NCBI GenBank assembly: GCA_009841225.1
Contig: VXMF01000013.1
Coordinates: 237,360-301,359, forward strand
DNA length: 64,000 nt
Source: Terriglobia bacterium
GTDB taxonomy: Bacteria; Acidobacteriota; Terriglobia; Bryobacterales; UBA6623
Reading direction: 5' to 3'
Shown: positions 48,561-57,395 of the stretch, one piece after another
Numbering within the stretch: position 1 is the stretch's first letter
Layout of the letters: the number at the start of each line of letters is the position of its first letter
The notes under the pieces: generated by a model
The model's input: only the letters and a program-made list of their open reading frames with translations
The model's database searches: none
Told to the model about the DNA's origin: nothing
Made by a program: the position numbers and the translations under genes

Positions 48561-49904
48561 CTAGACCGGCGCGGCCTCGAAAAGGCCATCGATCTTCCCG
48601 CTGCTGTCGCCGAAGGAATCCATGTAGACACCCACGCGGTCCAGCAGCGTCAGGTGCAGGTTGGCCAGGGGAGTGCCCTCGTCGAACTTGACATGCCGCC
48701 CTCCGCGCACGCCGCAAGAGGATCCCCCCGCGACCAGAATCGGCAAGTTGTCGTGATCGTGCGTGCTCGGATTCCCCATCCCGCTGCCGTAGAGCAGGAC
48801 CGAGTGATCCAGCAGCGAACCGTCGCCGTCGGGCGTATCGCGGAGCTTTTGCAGGTGCTCCGCGAACAGCGACACGTGGAACTTGTTGATCCGCGAGATC
48901 TTCTCGACCTTCTCGGGATCATTGCCGTGATGGCTCAGCGGGTGGTGCGGATCCGGCACGCCCACTTCGGGGTAGGTGCGCCCGCTCAGCTCGCGGGCAA
49001 GCTGGAAGGTGATCACTCGCGTGATGTCCCCCTGCAAGGCCAGCCTTTGCAAGTCGAACATCACCCTGGCGTGATCCGCGTAAGCCGCCGGAACGCCCTG
49101 CGGTCGGTCGAGGTCAGGCAGCGGGTTGTCGGCCGCCGTCGCTTCGGCCCGCTGGATCTCGCGCTCCACCTCCCGGATGCTGTTGAGATAGCCGTCCACC
49201 CTGGCCCGGTCGCCCTGCCCGAGCTTGGACTTCAGGCGCGCCACGTCCTCGCGCACCCAGTCCAGCAGGCTTGCCCGCTCGCGCAGGGCGGCCTGGCGGT
49301 CCTCGACGCTGCCGCCCGCACCGAACAGCCGCTCGAAGACCATGCGCGGGTGCGCCTCCGAAGGCAGCGGATCGGTTGGCGACGACCAAGACAAGTTGTT
49401 CTGGTAGACACACGCATAGCCGTTGTTGCACTGCCCGACGGTCTGCAACAGGTCCATCGACAGCTCCAGCGAGGGCAGCTGGGTGTCCTTGCCCAGCTGC
49501 CGCGCGGCGTGCTGGTCGACCGTGGTGCCGAGGTAGTAGTCCGAACTCTCGGTGTGCTTGGCGAAGGCCGCGCTGAGAAACGCCGCGTTCGAAGTCGAAT
49601 GCGTGCCCGGGTAGGCGTTCTTGAGGTCGAAGTTGGTGAAGACGATCAAGCGGTCCTTGAGCGGCTCCAGCGGGCTGAGGATCGGCGACAGCTCTTCGAG
49701 CTTGGGCGCGTCTGGCGGCGTCCAGCGCGAGTGGTCGCAGCCCATGGGGATGAACACGAAGTTCAGCCGCGGAACCGGCTTGGCGGGCGTCTTGTCCCAA
49801 GCGGTGGCGGCCGGCACCATGGCATCTAACAGCGGCAGCGCCAGCGACGCCTGCATGCCGCGCAGGAAGGTGCGCCGCGGGAGTGCTTTCTTCGTAATGA
49901 TCAC
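48561..49904 (-). CDS. DUF1552 protein, Tat-exported (second copy)
   Basis: 447 residues. GTG 49904 overlaps the stop of the upstream DUF1592 gene (GTGA, 49901-49904) and has gaggag 6 nt upstream. The twin-arginine signal ALPRRTFLRGMQASLAL is followed by DUF1552 (FVFIPMGCDHSRW opening, YQNNLSWSSPTDPLP, YGSGMGNPSTHDHDNLPILVAG). It parallels the gene at 32539-33894 and is again paired with a DUF1592 protein, supporting a joint function. An open frame extends upstream of the GTG but is antisense overlap and not coding. Confidence 0.88.
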   Translation of the reverse strand: MIITKKALPRRTFLRGMQASLALPLLDAMVPAATAWDKTPAKPVPRLNFVFIPMGCDHSRWTPPDAPKLEELSPILSPLEPLKDRLIVFTNFDLKNAYPGTHSTSNAAFLSAAFAKHTESSDYYLGTTVDQHAARQLGKDTQLPSLELSMDLLQTVGQCNNGYACVYQNNLSWSSPTDPLPSEAHPRMVFERLFGAGGSVEDRQAALRERASLLDWVREDVARLKSKLGQGDRARVDGYLNSIREVEREIQRAEATAADNPLPDLDRPQGVPAAYADHARVMFDLQRLALQGDITRVITFQLARELSGRTYPEVGVPDPHHPLSHHGNDPEKVEKISRINKFHVSLFAEHLQKLRDTPDGDGSLLDHSVLLYGSGMGNPSTHDHDNLPILVAGGSSCGVRGGRHVKFDEGTPLANLHLTLLDRVGVYMDSFGDSSGKIDGLFEAAPV

Positions 49905-52234
49905 GTCGAACTCCTCATACCAAAAGGTACGCTCTTGACGATCCCGAGCACAAGGTCCGAGAAGCGGTAGCCTCGCGGTTTCGCGTCGCGCAGGATCTTG
50001 CGCACCGCCGGGGCGTCGTAGTACTCCGCCCCGCGGCCCAGCGCGAAAGTCAGCAACTTCCGCGTCAGCGTCCCAACAAACAGCTCCGGCCTGGCGAGCA
50101 GGGCCTGCTCCAGGCCGGCCACGCCGCGAGCGGACTCGCCCGCGCCCGGGAGCCCGCCCGCTACATCCACCTCGAGACCGTCTTCGTAGTCCCGCCAGCG
50201 GCCCAGGGCATCGAAGTTCTCCAGCGCGAAACCGACCGGGTCGATGGTCTGGTGGCAGCTCGCGCAGGCCGGGTTGTCGCGGTGGGCGCCCAGGCGCTCC
50301 CGCATCGGAAGCGATGCCGAGACGGCGTTGTCCAATGCCGGCACGTTCGGCGGGGGCGGAGGCGGGGGAGCGCCAAAGATGTTCTCCAGCACCCACGTGC
50401 CGCGCAGGACCGGAGAAGTCCGCGTCGGGTAGGAAGTCACTGTCAGCACGCTTCCATGGCGCAACAAGCCTCCGCGCTTGCTCGCCGAATCCAAGGCAAC
50501 GCGCCGGAAACGCGTGCCGTACACGGCGCCGATGCCGTAGTGCTTGGCCAGCCGCTCGTTGAGGTACGTGTAGTCGGCCTTGATCAAGTCCAGCACGCTG
50601 CGGTCTTCCGACACGATGCTCTGCACGAACAATTCGGTCTCCCTGCGCAGCGCCTGCCGCAGGTTGTCGTCGAAGTCGGGGAATAGCCGGGCATCGGGGG
50701 AGAACGATGCCAAGCTGCGCAAGCGCAGCCACTGCCCGGCAAAGTTGGTGGCGAAATTTGCAGCCCGCGGGTCGGCCAGCATCCTGCGCACCTGCCGCTC
50801 CAAGCCTTCGTCGCTGCCCAGCTCGCCGCTGGCCGCTGCCGCGAGCAACTCGTCGTCAGGGATGCTGCTCCAGAGGAAGAACGAAATGCGCGAGGCCAGC
50901 TCTACCGAGTTGATCCGAGCCGCGCCGGGGCTGGGCGCAGCCGCCTCGGTCCGGAACAGGAATTCGGGGCTCACCAGCACCGCTGTCAGCGCCCGCTCGA
51001 TACCCGCGTCGAATCCGCCGTTCTGCCGTCCCTCGCGGAAAAACTCCAAGGGGCGGAGCAAGTCTTCGTCGCTGACCGGGCGGCGATAGGCCCGGCGTAC
51101 GAGCCCGGAAAGGATCTGCCTGGCGCAGTCCGCTTCGTCCGCTGATCCGGCCGGCCGGCACGTGAACAGCCGGCGGCGGCTCGGAGTATCCGCCGGGCTG
51201 CGGCCCGAGTAAGGACCGGTGACCGAGATCTGGAACACTGCGGGCGCTGTCCGCGGGTGGCGGTGCATGTTGAAGCGCGACTGTGTCGGCTGCCGCATGG
51301 TCTCCAGCAAGGAGGACTCGGTCTTGGGAAACGTCACGGCGAGCTCGTGCGGCCCGGCCGTCACCGCGACGCGCTTCCTGAGATGCTTGTCGACCTGCGA
51401 GTAGTCGAAGCGGTCCACGGGCGGGCGCACCGTGAATGTTTCGATCCGCTGCCGGTCGAGCAGCAGGTGAACCTTGTGCTCGCGTCGCAGGCCCTCGATT
51501 TCCTCGTTGCGGTTGCGCGAGAGCCAGATCTGGATCTCGTATTCGCCGTCCTGCACGAAGGCGTGCGTCACGGAAACGCCCCCGCGCGAGCCGAGCGGCA
51601 GCCCCGGCACGTGGTGCTCTTGGGTGACGTCGGGCTTCACGCGGATGATGTCGCTGTTCGGCTCTAGCTGGCCGCTGCCTACCGCCAGTCGACTGATCTT
51701 CTGGGCCGCAGAGATGTAGCGGCCGAGCAGCAAAGGCGACAGATCGGAGACATTGACATTGTCGAAGCCGTGCCCGCTCTCGTCCTGCGGAAGCAGCGCC
51801 TCGGCGTCGATTTCGACAGCCAGCAGGTCGCGGACCGCGTTCTGGTACTCGGTCCGGTTCAGGCGTCGCAGCGCCTCGGTGCGCCCGGGGTTGGGCGAGC
51901 GCAGCGCCGCCGCGTCGAGCGATGCCTCCAGCCAGTCCAGCAAGACTTCCCGATCCGCCACGGGGGGCTGGGGCATGTTCGGCGGGGGCATCGTGCCGGT
52001 GCGCAGCTTGTGCACCACGCGCTCCCACAGCTCGGGAGCGTCATGCACTCCCTCCAAGTCCGCGCTATCGAGGCGCAGGTCGGCTGAGGCGCTGTCTCCG
52101 CCATGGCATCCGACGCAGAAGCGATCCAGCGTGGACCTGTGGCTGGACGCCGGAGAGGCGTGAACCTGCGCGAGCCCGGCGCTCAAGCACAAGGCGAGCG
52201 CGCAGCGGCCAGTCGATGTGGCGAGGCCCCGCAT
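49901..52234 (-). CDS. Planctomycete-type c-cytochrome, DUF1587/1592/1588/1585 protein (second copy)
   Basis: 777 residues, signal peptide (CALALCLSAGLAQVHA). Haem motif CVGCHG near residue 41, DUF1587 (RRLNRTEYQNAVRDLL), a beta-rich insertion of ~130 residues (GEYEIQIWLSRNRNEEIE, residues ~215-345) that the first copy lacks, then DUF1592 (YRRPVSDEDLLR, ISFFLWSSIPDDE), DUF1588 (RGGLLRHGSVLTVTSYPTR, CASCHQTIDPVGFALENF) and DUF1585 (LTFALGRGAEYYD). Likely periplasmic redox protein; reaction unknown. The insertion may bind carbohydrate. Transcribed from a TTGCCG-17-TACAGT promoter and followed by DUF1552. Confidence 0.88.
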   Translation of the reverse strand: MRGLATSTGRCALALCLSAGLAQVHASPASSHRSTLDRFCVGCHGGDSASADLRLDSADLEGVHDAPELWERVVHKLRTGTMPPPNMPQPPVADREVLLDWLEASLDAAALRSPNPGRTEALRRLNRTEYQNAVRDLLAVEIDAEALLPQDESGHGFDNVNVSDLSPLLLGRYISAAQKISRLAVGSGQLEPNSDIIRVKPDVTQEHHVPGLPLGSRGGVSVTHAFVQDGEYEIQIWLSRNRNEEIEGLRREHKVHLLLDRQRIETFTVRPPVDRFDYSQVDKHLRKRVAVTAGPHELAVTFPKTESSLLETMRQPTQSRFNMHRHPRTAPAVFQISVTGPYSGRSPADTPSRRRLFTCRPAGSADEADCARQILSGLVRRAYRRPVSDEDLLRPLEFFREGRQNGGFDAGIERALTAVLVSPEFLFRTEAAAPSPGAARINSVELASRISFFLWSSIPDDELLAAAASGELGSDEGLERQVRRMLADPRAANFATNFAGQWLRLRSLASFSPDARLFPDFDDNLRQALRRETELFVQSIVSEDRSVLDLIKADYTYLNERLAKHYGIGAVYGTRFRRVALDSASKRGGLLRHGSVLTVTSYPTRTSPVLRGTWVLENIFGAPPPPPPPNVPALDNAVSASLPMRERLGAHRDNPACASCHQTIDPVGFALENFDALGRWRDYEDGLEVDVAGGLPGAGESARGVAGLEQALLARPELFVGTLTRKLLTFALGRGAEYYDAPAVRKILRDAKPRGYRFSDLVLGIVKSVPFGMRSST

Positions 52235-52260
52235 TCGAGTTCGACCTGCTCCCGCAAGTT

Positions 52261-52289
52261 ACTGTATCGACTTCTGGGGATTTCGGCAA
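52261..52289 (-). promoter_or_regulatory. Promoter (TTGCCG-17-TACAGT) of the second DUF1592 operon
   Basis: Minus-strand TTGCCG (52289-52284), 17 bp, TACAGT (52266-52261). The predicted leader is about 20 nt with gggagcagg before ATG 52234. Confidence 0.45.
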
Positions 52290-52323
52290 CAGCCTGGCTG
52301 CAATTCGGTGCCTTTGGGCGACG

Positions 52324-53631
52324 TCAGTCTCGGGGCCAGTGGCTGTCCGCGAACTCGACGTAGCGCTCCCAGTCATAGGCCGTGATGTCGTGCTTGCCGG
52401 CGCGGATGTGATAGCCCACGTCGCGCATCACCGGCTCGTTCACCGCGGGGCGCTGCAGCACTCCCAAGGAACGCCGGTCGAGCAGCTCGTACACCTCGCC
52501 CGCATGCCGGGCCGCGAGGAACTCGCCTTGCGGGTCCGCCCACAGATCCTCCGCGGCGCTGGCCACGTAGAGCGGGCGGGGAGCGACCAGCGCCAGCAGC
52601 ATGTGCTGGTCCACGGGAAGCTCGTCTTCCTTGCCGTTGTAGGCGGCGAAGTTGTCGGCGAACCAGTGTGGGAAACGCGTGTTGATGCGCTCCACGGTCT
52701 CGCCGAACCGCCGGCGGCTCAAGGCCGCGCCGCCGCATCCCGAATCGTTGGAGATCACCATCGCGAAGCGCTCGTCGCGCGCGCCGGCCCACAGCGCCGT
52801 CTTGCCCAGGCGGGAATGGCCGATGACCGCCACGCGCGCACCTGCCACCTGGGAGTCGGTCTGCAGGTAGTCCAGCGCCCGGCTCAGGCCCCACGCCCAT
52901 GCCGCGATGGTGCCCCAGTCGCCCGGATCCTCGGGCGGGGCGAGCGGATGGACCCCGTTGCGAAATCCATCGTCGAAATCCGGGTCGAGATCGCCGCAAT
53001 ACACCGTCGCGACGCCGTAGCCGCGCCGTAGCAGCATCTCCACCTGCCAGCGGCTGGAGCGGCTGCCCCGATCCGCATCTCTCCCCTGTGCGAGACCGTC
53101 CGCCGTGATGCGGTCCGCGAGCAGGATTGCGGGATCTTGGTGGACGGTGTGGTTGCCGCCGAAATTCAGGCCCAAGAAAACCGGCACCGGGCCGCCGGCC
53201 CGCGCCGGCGTGTAGAGCAGGACCCGCATGCTCGACACCCCCGCGGCATCGCCGAAATCGATGCGCACCTGCTTGCGATGCGCCAGCCCGCCGAGCGCCG
53301 CAGCGTCCACTTCCAAGACTCTGAACGCCATCTCGGGCGGGGCCGGGGGGGCGGCGCCATAAACCTGGCCTTGGAACAGTTCCAGGATCTCGGCGCGGCG
53401 GGCGCGCCAGTCCGCCGCAGTCTTCACCGCGCCGCCGTCAGCGCGACGCAGAATCTGCGGCAGTTCGTAAGACGGCACGGCCGCCTCGTCGTAGTTGAAG
53501 CCCGCAGGCTGGCCGAGAGCGACGGCGCACGCGGCCAGTCCAACCGCGACGAGCCTGGGAAGCGCCGGACCGCTGCAGCCGGACGCTTCCGATATTCTGG
53601 CAGTGATGCCCTTGGCAGGCCTGCTGTCCAT
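52324..53631 (-). CDS. CE15-like glucuronoyl esterase
   Basis: 435 residues from ATG 53631, with a hydrophobic signal (RLVAVGLAACAVALGQ) after a ~25-residue head. The fold matches carbohydrate esterase family 15: YGAAPPAPPEM, nucleophile Ser ~272 in VIGHSRLGKTALW, the downstream NDSGCGGAALSRRRFGE, and His ~413 in GKHDITAYDW. CE15 enzymes cut glucuronate ester links between hemicellulose and lignin. The start is uncertain: the only ATG before the signal lies 26 bp inside the divergent permease gene, and no other usual start codon is in frame. Confidence 0.82.
   Translation of the reverse strand: MDSRPAKGITARISEASGCSGPALPRLVAVGLAACAVALGQPAGFNYDEAAVPSYELPQILRRADGGAVKTAADWRARRAEILELFQGQVYGAAPPAPPEMAFRVLEVDAAALGGLAHRKQVRIDFGDAAGVSSMRVLLYTPARAGGPVPVFLGLNFGGNHTVHQDPAILLADRITADGLAQGRDADRGSRSSRWQVEMLLRRGYGVATVYCGDLDPDFDDGFRNGVHPLAPPEDPGDWGTIAAWAWGLSRALDYLQTDSQVAGARVAVIGHSRLGKTALWAGARDERFAMVISNDSGCGGAALSRRRFGETVERINTRFPHWFADNFAAYNGKEDELPVDQHMLLALVAPRPLYVASAAEDLWADPQGEFLAARHAGEVYELLDRRSLGVLQRPAVNEPVMRDVGYHIRAGKHDITAYDWERYVEFADSHWPRD
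53593..53598 (+). promoter_or_regulatory. -10 box (TATTCT) of the permease gene, leaderless
   Basis: TATTCT ends 8 nt before ATG 53606; no SD. It lies inside the predicted 5' end of the CE15 gene on the other strand. Confidence 0.4.
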
Positions 53632-55414
53632 CTGCGTGGTCGTGGCGGTGGTCGCAGCCCTCGCCACCAATCGCGTCGCCGTGGAAACAGCGATGCTGGC
53701 CGGTCTGCTGGCCCAGATCTTGATCGGCGCGGTTGATCCCGCACCGGCGCTGGCCGGGTTCGCCCATCCGGCGGTGGTCGCCATCGGGGCGCTCTTCGTA
53801 GTGGCCGCCGGCCTGTTCGAGACCGGCGCCTCGACCGCCTTTGCGAACCGGCTGTTGGGCCGTCCTCGCTCGGTGCGCGGCGCCCAGTTGCGCCTGATGA
53901 TCCCGGTCACGCTGCTCTCTGCCTTCATCAACAATACTCCAGTCGTGGCAATGTACCTGCCGATCGTGCGCGATTGGGCCAAGCGAATCCGCGTCAGCCC
54001 GTCCAAGTTGCTCATGCCGCTGAGCTTCTCGTCGATTCTGGGCGGGCAGCTGACGCTCGTCGGCAGCGCCTCCAACCTCATCGTGATGGGCCTGTACGTC
54101 AGCTATCTGGCCGAAGCCGGCCTCGCTGCCCCCTCGTCCCAGCTGCAGTTCTGGGGGCCCGCCCTGCTCGGCTTGCCGCTGGCCGGAGTCGGCCTGGCCT
54201 ATCTCGTGTGCGCCTCGCCCGGGCTGCTGCCGGAGCGCGAGCCGCTGGCAGACGAATGGGACAGCGCCCGCCGCTATACCGTGCAAATGGACGTGCTGCC
54301 AGACTCTCCCGCTGCGGGAGCGACGATCGAGTCGGCCGGGCTCCGCAGCCTGCCCGGCCTGTTCCTGTTCGAAATCGAACGCGGCGGCCTTGTCATTCCG
54401 GCCCCCGGCCCGGAAACGACGCTGAGGGCCGGGGACCGCCTGGGGTTCACGGGCGTGCTGGATTCGGTGGTCGACCTGCAGCGCATCCGCGGGCTGGCCG
54501 CCACGCAGCACCATCAGGACGACGCGGGAGACCATTCAGCTGACCGCGAACTCGTCGAGGCGGTCATTCCGGCCAGCTCGCCGCTTGCGGGCAAGAGCGT
54601 GCGTCAGGCCCGCTTTCGGACCGTCTTCAACGCAGCCGTGGTCGCCGTGCATCGCAGCGGCGCGTTGATTCGCCGCAAGGTCGGAGACATCAAGTTGCAT
54701 ACGGGCGACACGCTGCTGCTGGAGACCCCGCCGGGCTTCGCCGACCACTACCGCAATTCCAGTGACTTTTGCCTGGTCTCGCCGGTGTCGAGCTTCGCCC
54801 AGCCCCGGCACGACCGCATGTGGCGGGCAGTGGCTGTGACCGGGCTGCTGGTGGCCGGAGTGGCGTTCACGGCGTGGCCGCCGGTAGTGATCTGCCTGTG
54901 CGCGGCCCTGCTCATGATCCTCACGGGCTGCGTGAGCGCCAACCAAGCCTTCGAGGCGATTCCCCTCCGAGTTCTGGTGGCCGTCGCCGCCGCGCTCGGG
55001 ATGGGAGCGGCGCTGGCCCAGTCCGGTGCCGCAACGGCCCTCGCCGCCGCCCTGCTCGACTTCTGCCGGGCCCTGGGACTGGGCGAGCGCGGTATGCTGC
55101 TGGCGCTGGTGCTGTTCGCGGCGACCTTCGCCCAAGTCATATCCAAGAACGGCGCCGCCGCCTTGGTCTTTCCGGTCGCCATGGCCACCGCACGCGAACT
55201 CGGCATGCACCCGGAACCATTCGCCTTCTGCCTGATCGTCGGCTGCGGCCTCAGCTTCCTTTCGCCGATCTCGTACCAGACGAACCTGATGGTGTACGGG
55301 CCGGGCGGCTATCGCTTCCTGGACTTTCCGAAGGTCGGCCTTCCGCTGACGATCCTGCTGGCAGTGATTTGCGTCGTGCTGTGCCCTTGGATATTCCCGT
55401 TCCGGCCGCAGTAA
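53606..55414 (+). CDS. SLC13-type permease with two TrkA-C domains
   Basis: 602 residues. Two blocks of hydrophobic segments (residues ~1-195 and ~410-600) surround two RCK_C/TrkA-C-like soluble domains (~215-295 and ~310-390, e.g. FLFEIERGGLVIPAPGP and AAVVAVHRSGALIRRK). Signature motifs include LSAFINNTPVVAM and FSSILGGQLTLVGSASNLIV. This layout fits bacterial SLC13/YfbS-type anion or sulfate transporters. Leaderless context: ATG 53606 follows TATTCT by 8 nt. The downstream Fpg gene begins 15 nt after its stop and is probably co-transcribed. Confidence 0.88.
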   Translation: MPLAGLLSICVVVAVVAALATNRVAVETAMLAGLLAQILIGAVDPAPALAGFAHPAVVAIGALFVVAAGLFETGASTAFANRLLGRPRSVRGAQLRLMIPVTLLSAFINNTPVVAMYLPIVRDWAKRIRVSPSKLLMPLSFSSILGGQLTLVGSASNLIVMGLYVSYLAEAGLAAPSSQLQFWGPALLGLPLAGVGLAYLVCASPGLLPEREPLADEWDSARRYTVQMDVLPDSPAAGATIESAGLRSLPGLFLFEIERGGLVIPAPGPETTLRAGDRLGFTGVLDSVVDLQRIRGLAATQHHQDDAGDHSADRELVEAVIPASSPLAGKSVRQARFRTVFNAAVVAVHRSGALIRRKVGDIKLHTGDTLLLETPPGFADHYRNSSDFCLVSPVSSFAQPRHDRMWRAVAVTGLLVAGVAFTAWPPVVICLCAALLMILTGCVSANQAFEAIPLRVLVAVAAALGMGAALAQSGAATALAAALLDFCRALGLGERGMLLALVLFAATFAQVISKNGAAALVFPVAMATARELGMHPEPFAFCLIVGCGLSFLSPISYQTNLMVYGPGGYRFLDFPKVGLPLTILLAVICVVLCPWIFPFRPQ

Positions 55415-55428
55415 CGAGCGGGTGCGCC

Positions 55429-56322
55429 TTGCCAGAATTGCCTGACATCGCAGCGTACATCGAGGCCCTCAAGCCTCGCATCAAGGGTCGGCGGCTGCGC
55501 GCGATTCGGATCGCCAGCCCGTTGTTGCTACGAACGGTCGAGCCGGCACCGGAGACCTGCCGCGACAAGCAGGTGCAACGGTTCCGCCGCTTGGGCAAGC
55601 GTATCGCGATCGGCCTGGAAGACGACTACTGGCTGGTGCTGCACCTGATGATCGCCGGCCGCCTCCACTGGCGCGACCAGCCGGCCGCCAAGCTGCCGGG
55701 AAAGCGCGGGCTGGCAGCGTTCGACTTTCCCAACGGAACCCTGCTGCTGACCGAGGCGGGCTCCAAGCGCCGGGCATCGCTGCACGTGACGCACGGGGCC
55801 GGCACCCTCGATGCGCTGCACCGCGGCGGGCTCGAAGTCCTTGAGGCCTCCGCGGCGGAGTTCGGCGACGCCATGCGGCGGCGCAACCGCACGCTCAAGC
55901 GGGCGTTGACCGATCCGAGCATATGCAGCGGCATCGGCAATGCCTATTCCGACGAGATCCTGCACCGCGCGCGGCTGTCGCCCGTCGCGCTCACGGGAAG
56001 CTTGGACGAGGGGCAGATCCAGCGCTTGTTCGCGGCGGCGCGGGCCGTGCTCAACGAGTGGACTGAGCGGCTCTGCGGAGAGGCGTGCGAGGGCTTTCCC
56101 GAGAAGGTCACCGCCTTTCGCGACGGCATGGCGGTCCACGGAAGGTATCGCCAGCCTTGCCCCGACTGCGGCGCTCCGGTGCAGCGTATCCGCTACGCGG
56201 CCAACGAGACCAATTACTGCGCCCGCTGCCAGACGGACGGCAAGCTGCTCAAGGACCGCGCCCTGTCGCGCCTGCTGCGCGACGACTGGCCGCGCTCCCT
56301 CGACGAGCTGTCCAACGCGTGA
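55429..56322 (+). CDS. Fpg/Nei-family DNA glycosylase
   Basis: 297 residues from TTG 55429. The N-terminus P-E-L-P-D gives the catalytic Pro after Met removal and the conserved Glu; the H2TH region (DPSICSGIGNAYSDEIL) and a C4 zinc finger (CPDCGAP and NYCARCQ) are intact. It excises oxidised purines such as 8-oxoguanine. The sequence IAAYIEALKPRIKG after PELPD differs from classical MutM (PELPEVET), so it belongs to an Fpg-like branch; exact specificity is open. It follows the permease by 15 nt. Confidence 0.9.
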   Translation: MPELPDIAAYIEALKPRIKGRRLRAIRIASPLLLRTVEPAPETCRDKQVQRFRRLGKRIAIGLEDDYWLVLHLMIAGRLHWRDQPAAKLPGKRGLAAFDFPNGTLLLTEAGSKRRASLHVTHGAGTLDALHRGGLEVLEASAAEFGDAMRRRNRTLKRALTDPSICSGIGNAYSDEILHRARLSPVALTGSLDEGQIQRLFAAARAVLNEWTERLCGEACEGFPEKVTAFRDGMAVHGRYRQPCPDCGAPVQRIRYAANETNYCARCQTDGKLLKDRALSRLLRDDWPRSLDELSNA

Positions 56323-56345
56323 GGCCGCCTTGCGCGGCAGCGGGA

Positions 56346-56351
56346 TAAGAT
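56346..56351 (+). promoter_or_regulatory. -10 box (TAAGAT) of dus, leaderless
   Basis: TAAGAT ends 8 nt before GTG 56359. It also overlaps an in-frame ATG at 56350, which is therefore less likely to be the start. Confidence 0.35.
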
Positions 56352-56358
56352 GGGAACA

Positions 56359-57384
56359 GTGGCGGTTCCGCAACGGTTGAGCTTCGGCGCGCTCGTGGTC
56401 GAGCCGGCGATCGTGCTGGCACCGATGGCGGGCGTGACCGACACGGTGTTCCGCCGCGTGATCCGGGACCTGTCGGGCTGCGGCCTGATCATGACAGAGT
56501 TCACCAGCTCCCACGGCATCGTGGCGAACCATTCCAAGCCGAATGCCAAGCCCCGCCGCTCGCCCTTCAATTACCTGCACTTCGAACCGGACGAGCACCC
56601 GATCGTGGCCCAGCTGTTCGGCTCGGACCCCGCCGTGCTGGCCGATGCCGCCCGCGTGGTCGAGGACCTGGGCTTCGACGGGGTCGACATGAACTTCGGC
56701 TGTCCGGTCAAGAAGGTGGTCAAGTGCAACGGCGGGTCTGGCCTGCTGCGCGACCTGCCGCTCGTCGAGCACATTCTCAAGGCGGTCCGCTCCGCGGTCT
56801 CAATCCCGTTCACGTGCAAGTTCCGCACCGGCTGGGACGACGGCAGCATCGTGGTCAGGCAGATGGGCCGACTCGCCGAGGATTGCGGCCTGCAGGGCGT
56901 GTCCCTGCACGGCCGGACCCGCCAGCAGGGCTACTCCGGCGAAGCCGACTGGGACCGTATCGCCGAGCTTAAGCAGGCCGTCGGGATCCCGGTCGTCGGC
57001 AACGGCGACGTGTTCTCGCCCGAGGACTGCGTGCGGATGTTCCGGCACACCGGCTGCGACGGCGTGATGATCGGGAGGGCGGCCTCGACCAACCCGTGGA
57101 TCTTCCGCCAGATCCAGCAGTACCTCCGAACCGGCTCGTATCAGTTGGCCAGCGAGCGGCAGCGCTACGAGCTGCTGATGCGATACTACCGCCTGCTGCT
57201 TGATGACGCCGACAAGATCTCCGGCAGTCCCCTGGGCAAGATGAAGCAGTTCGCGACGTACTTCACGCGCGGCATGCGCAACGGTGCCCAGCTGCGCAAG
57301 CAGGTGCACCGGGCGGCTTCGCCGGCCGAGGTCCTCGCCTGCGTGGACGCCGGCTTCGAAGAGCACCTCGGGCGGGCTGCCTGA
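56359..57384 (+). CDS. tRNA-dihydrouridine synthase
   Basis: 341 residues (344 if started at ATG 56350). A DusA/DusB-like FMN TIM barrel that reduces uridines in tRNA: APMAGVTDTVFRR near the N-terminus, GVDMNFGCPVKKV, catalytic Cys123 in VVKCNGGSGLL, TCKFRTGWDD, SLHGRTRQQGYSG and NGDVFSPEDC. All conserved residues are present. GTG 56359 is favoured because a TAAGAT box lies 8 nt before it. Convergent with hemC, 11 nt apart. Confidence 0.93.
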   Translation: MAVPQRLSFGALVVEPAIVLAPMAGVTDTVFRRVIRDLSGCGLIMTEFTSSHGIVANHSKPNAKPRRSPFNYLHFEPDEHPIVAQLFGSDPAVLADAARVVEDLGFDGVDMNFGCPVKKVVKCNGGSGLLRDLPLVEHILKAVRSAVSIPFTCKFRTGWDDGSIVVRQMGRLAEDCGLQGVSLHGRTRQQGYSGEADWDRIAELKQAVGIPVVGNGDVFSPEDCVRMFRHTGCDGVMIGRAASTNPWIFRQIQQYLRTGSYQLASERQRYELLMRYYRLLLDDADKISGSPLGKMKQFATYFTRGMRNGAQLRKQVHRAASPAEVLACVDAGFEEHLGRAA

Positions 57385-57395
57385 AACCGGCGGAC

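Noticed and set aside
53438..54535. Minus-strand frame of 365 codons opposite the permease
   Set aside because: Antisense to the SLC13 coding region, Gln/Arg-rich, no similarity.
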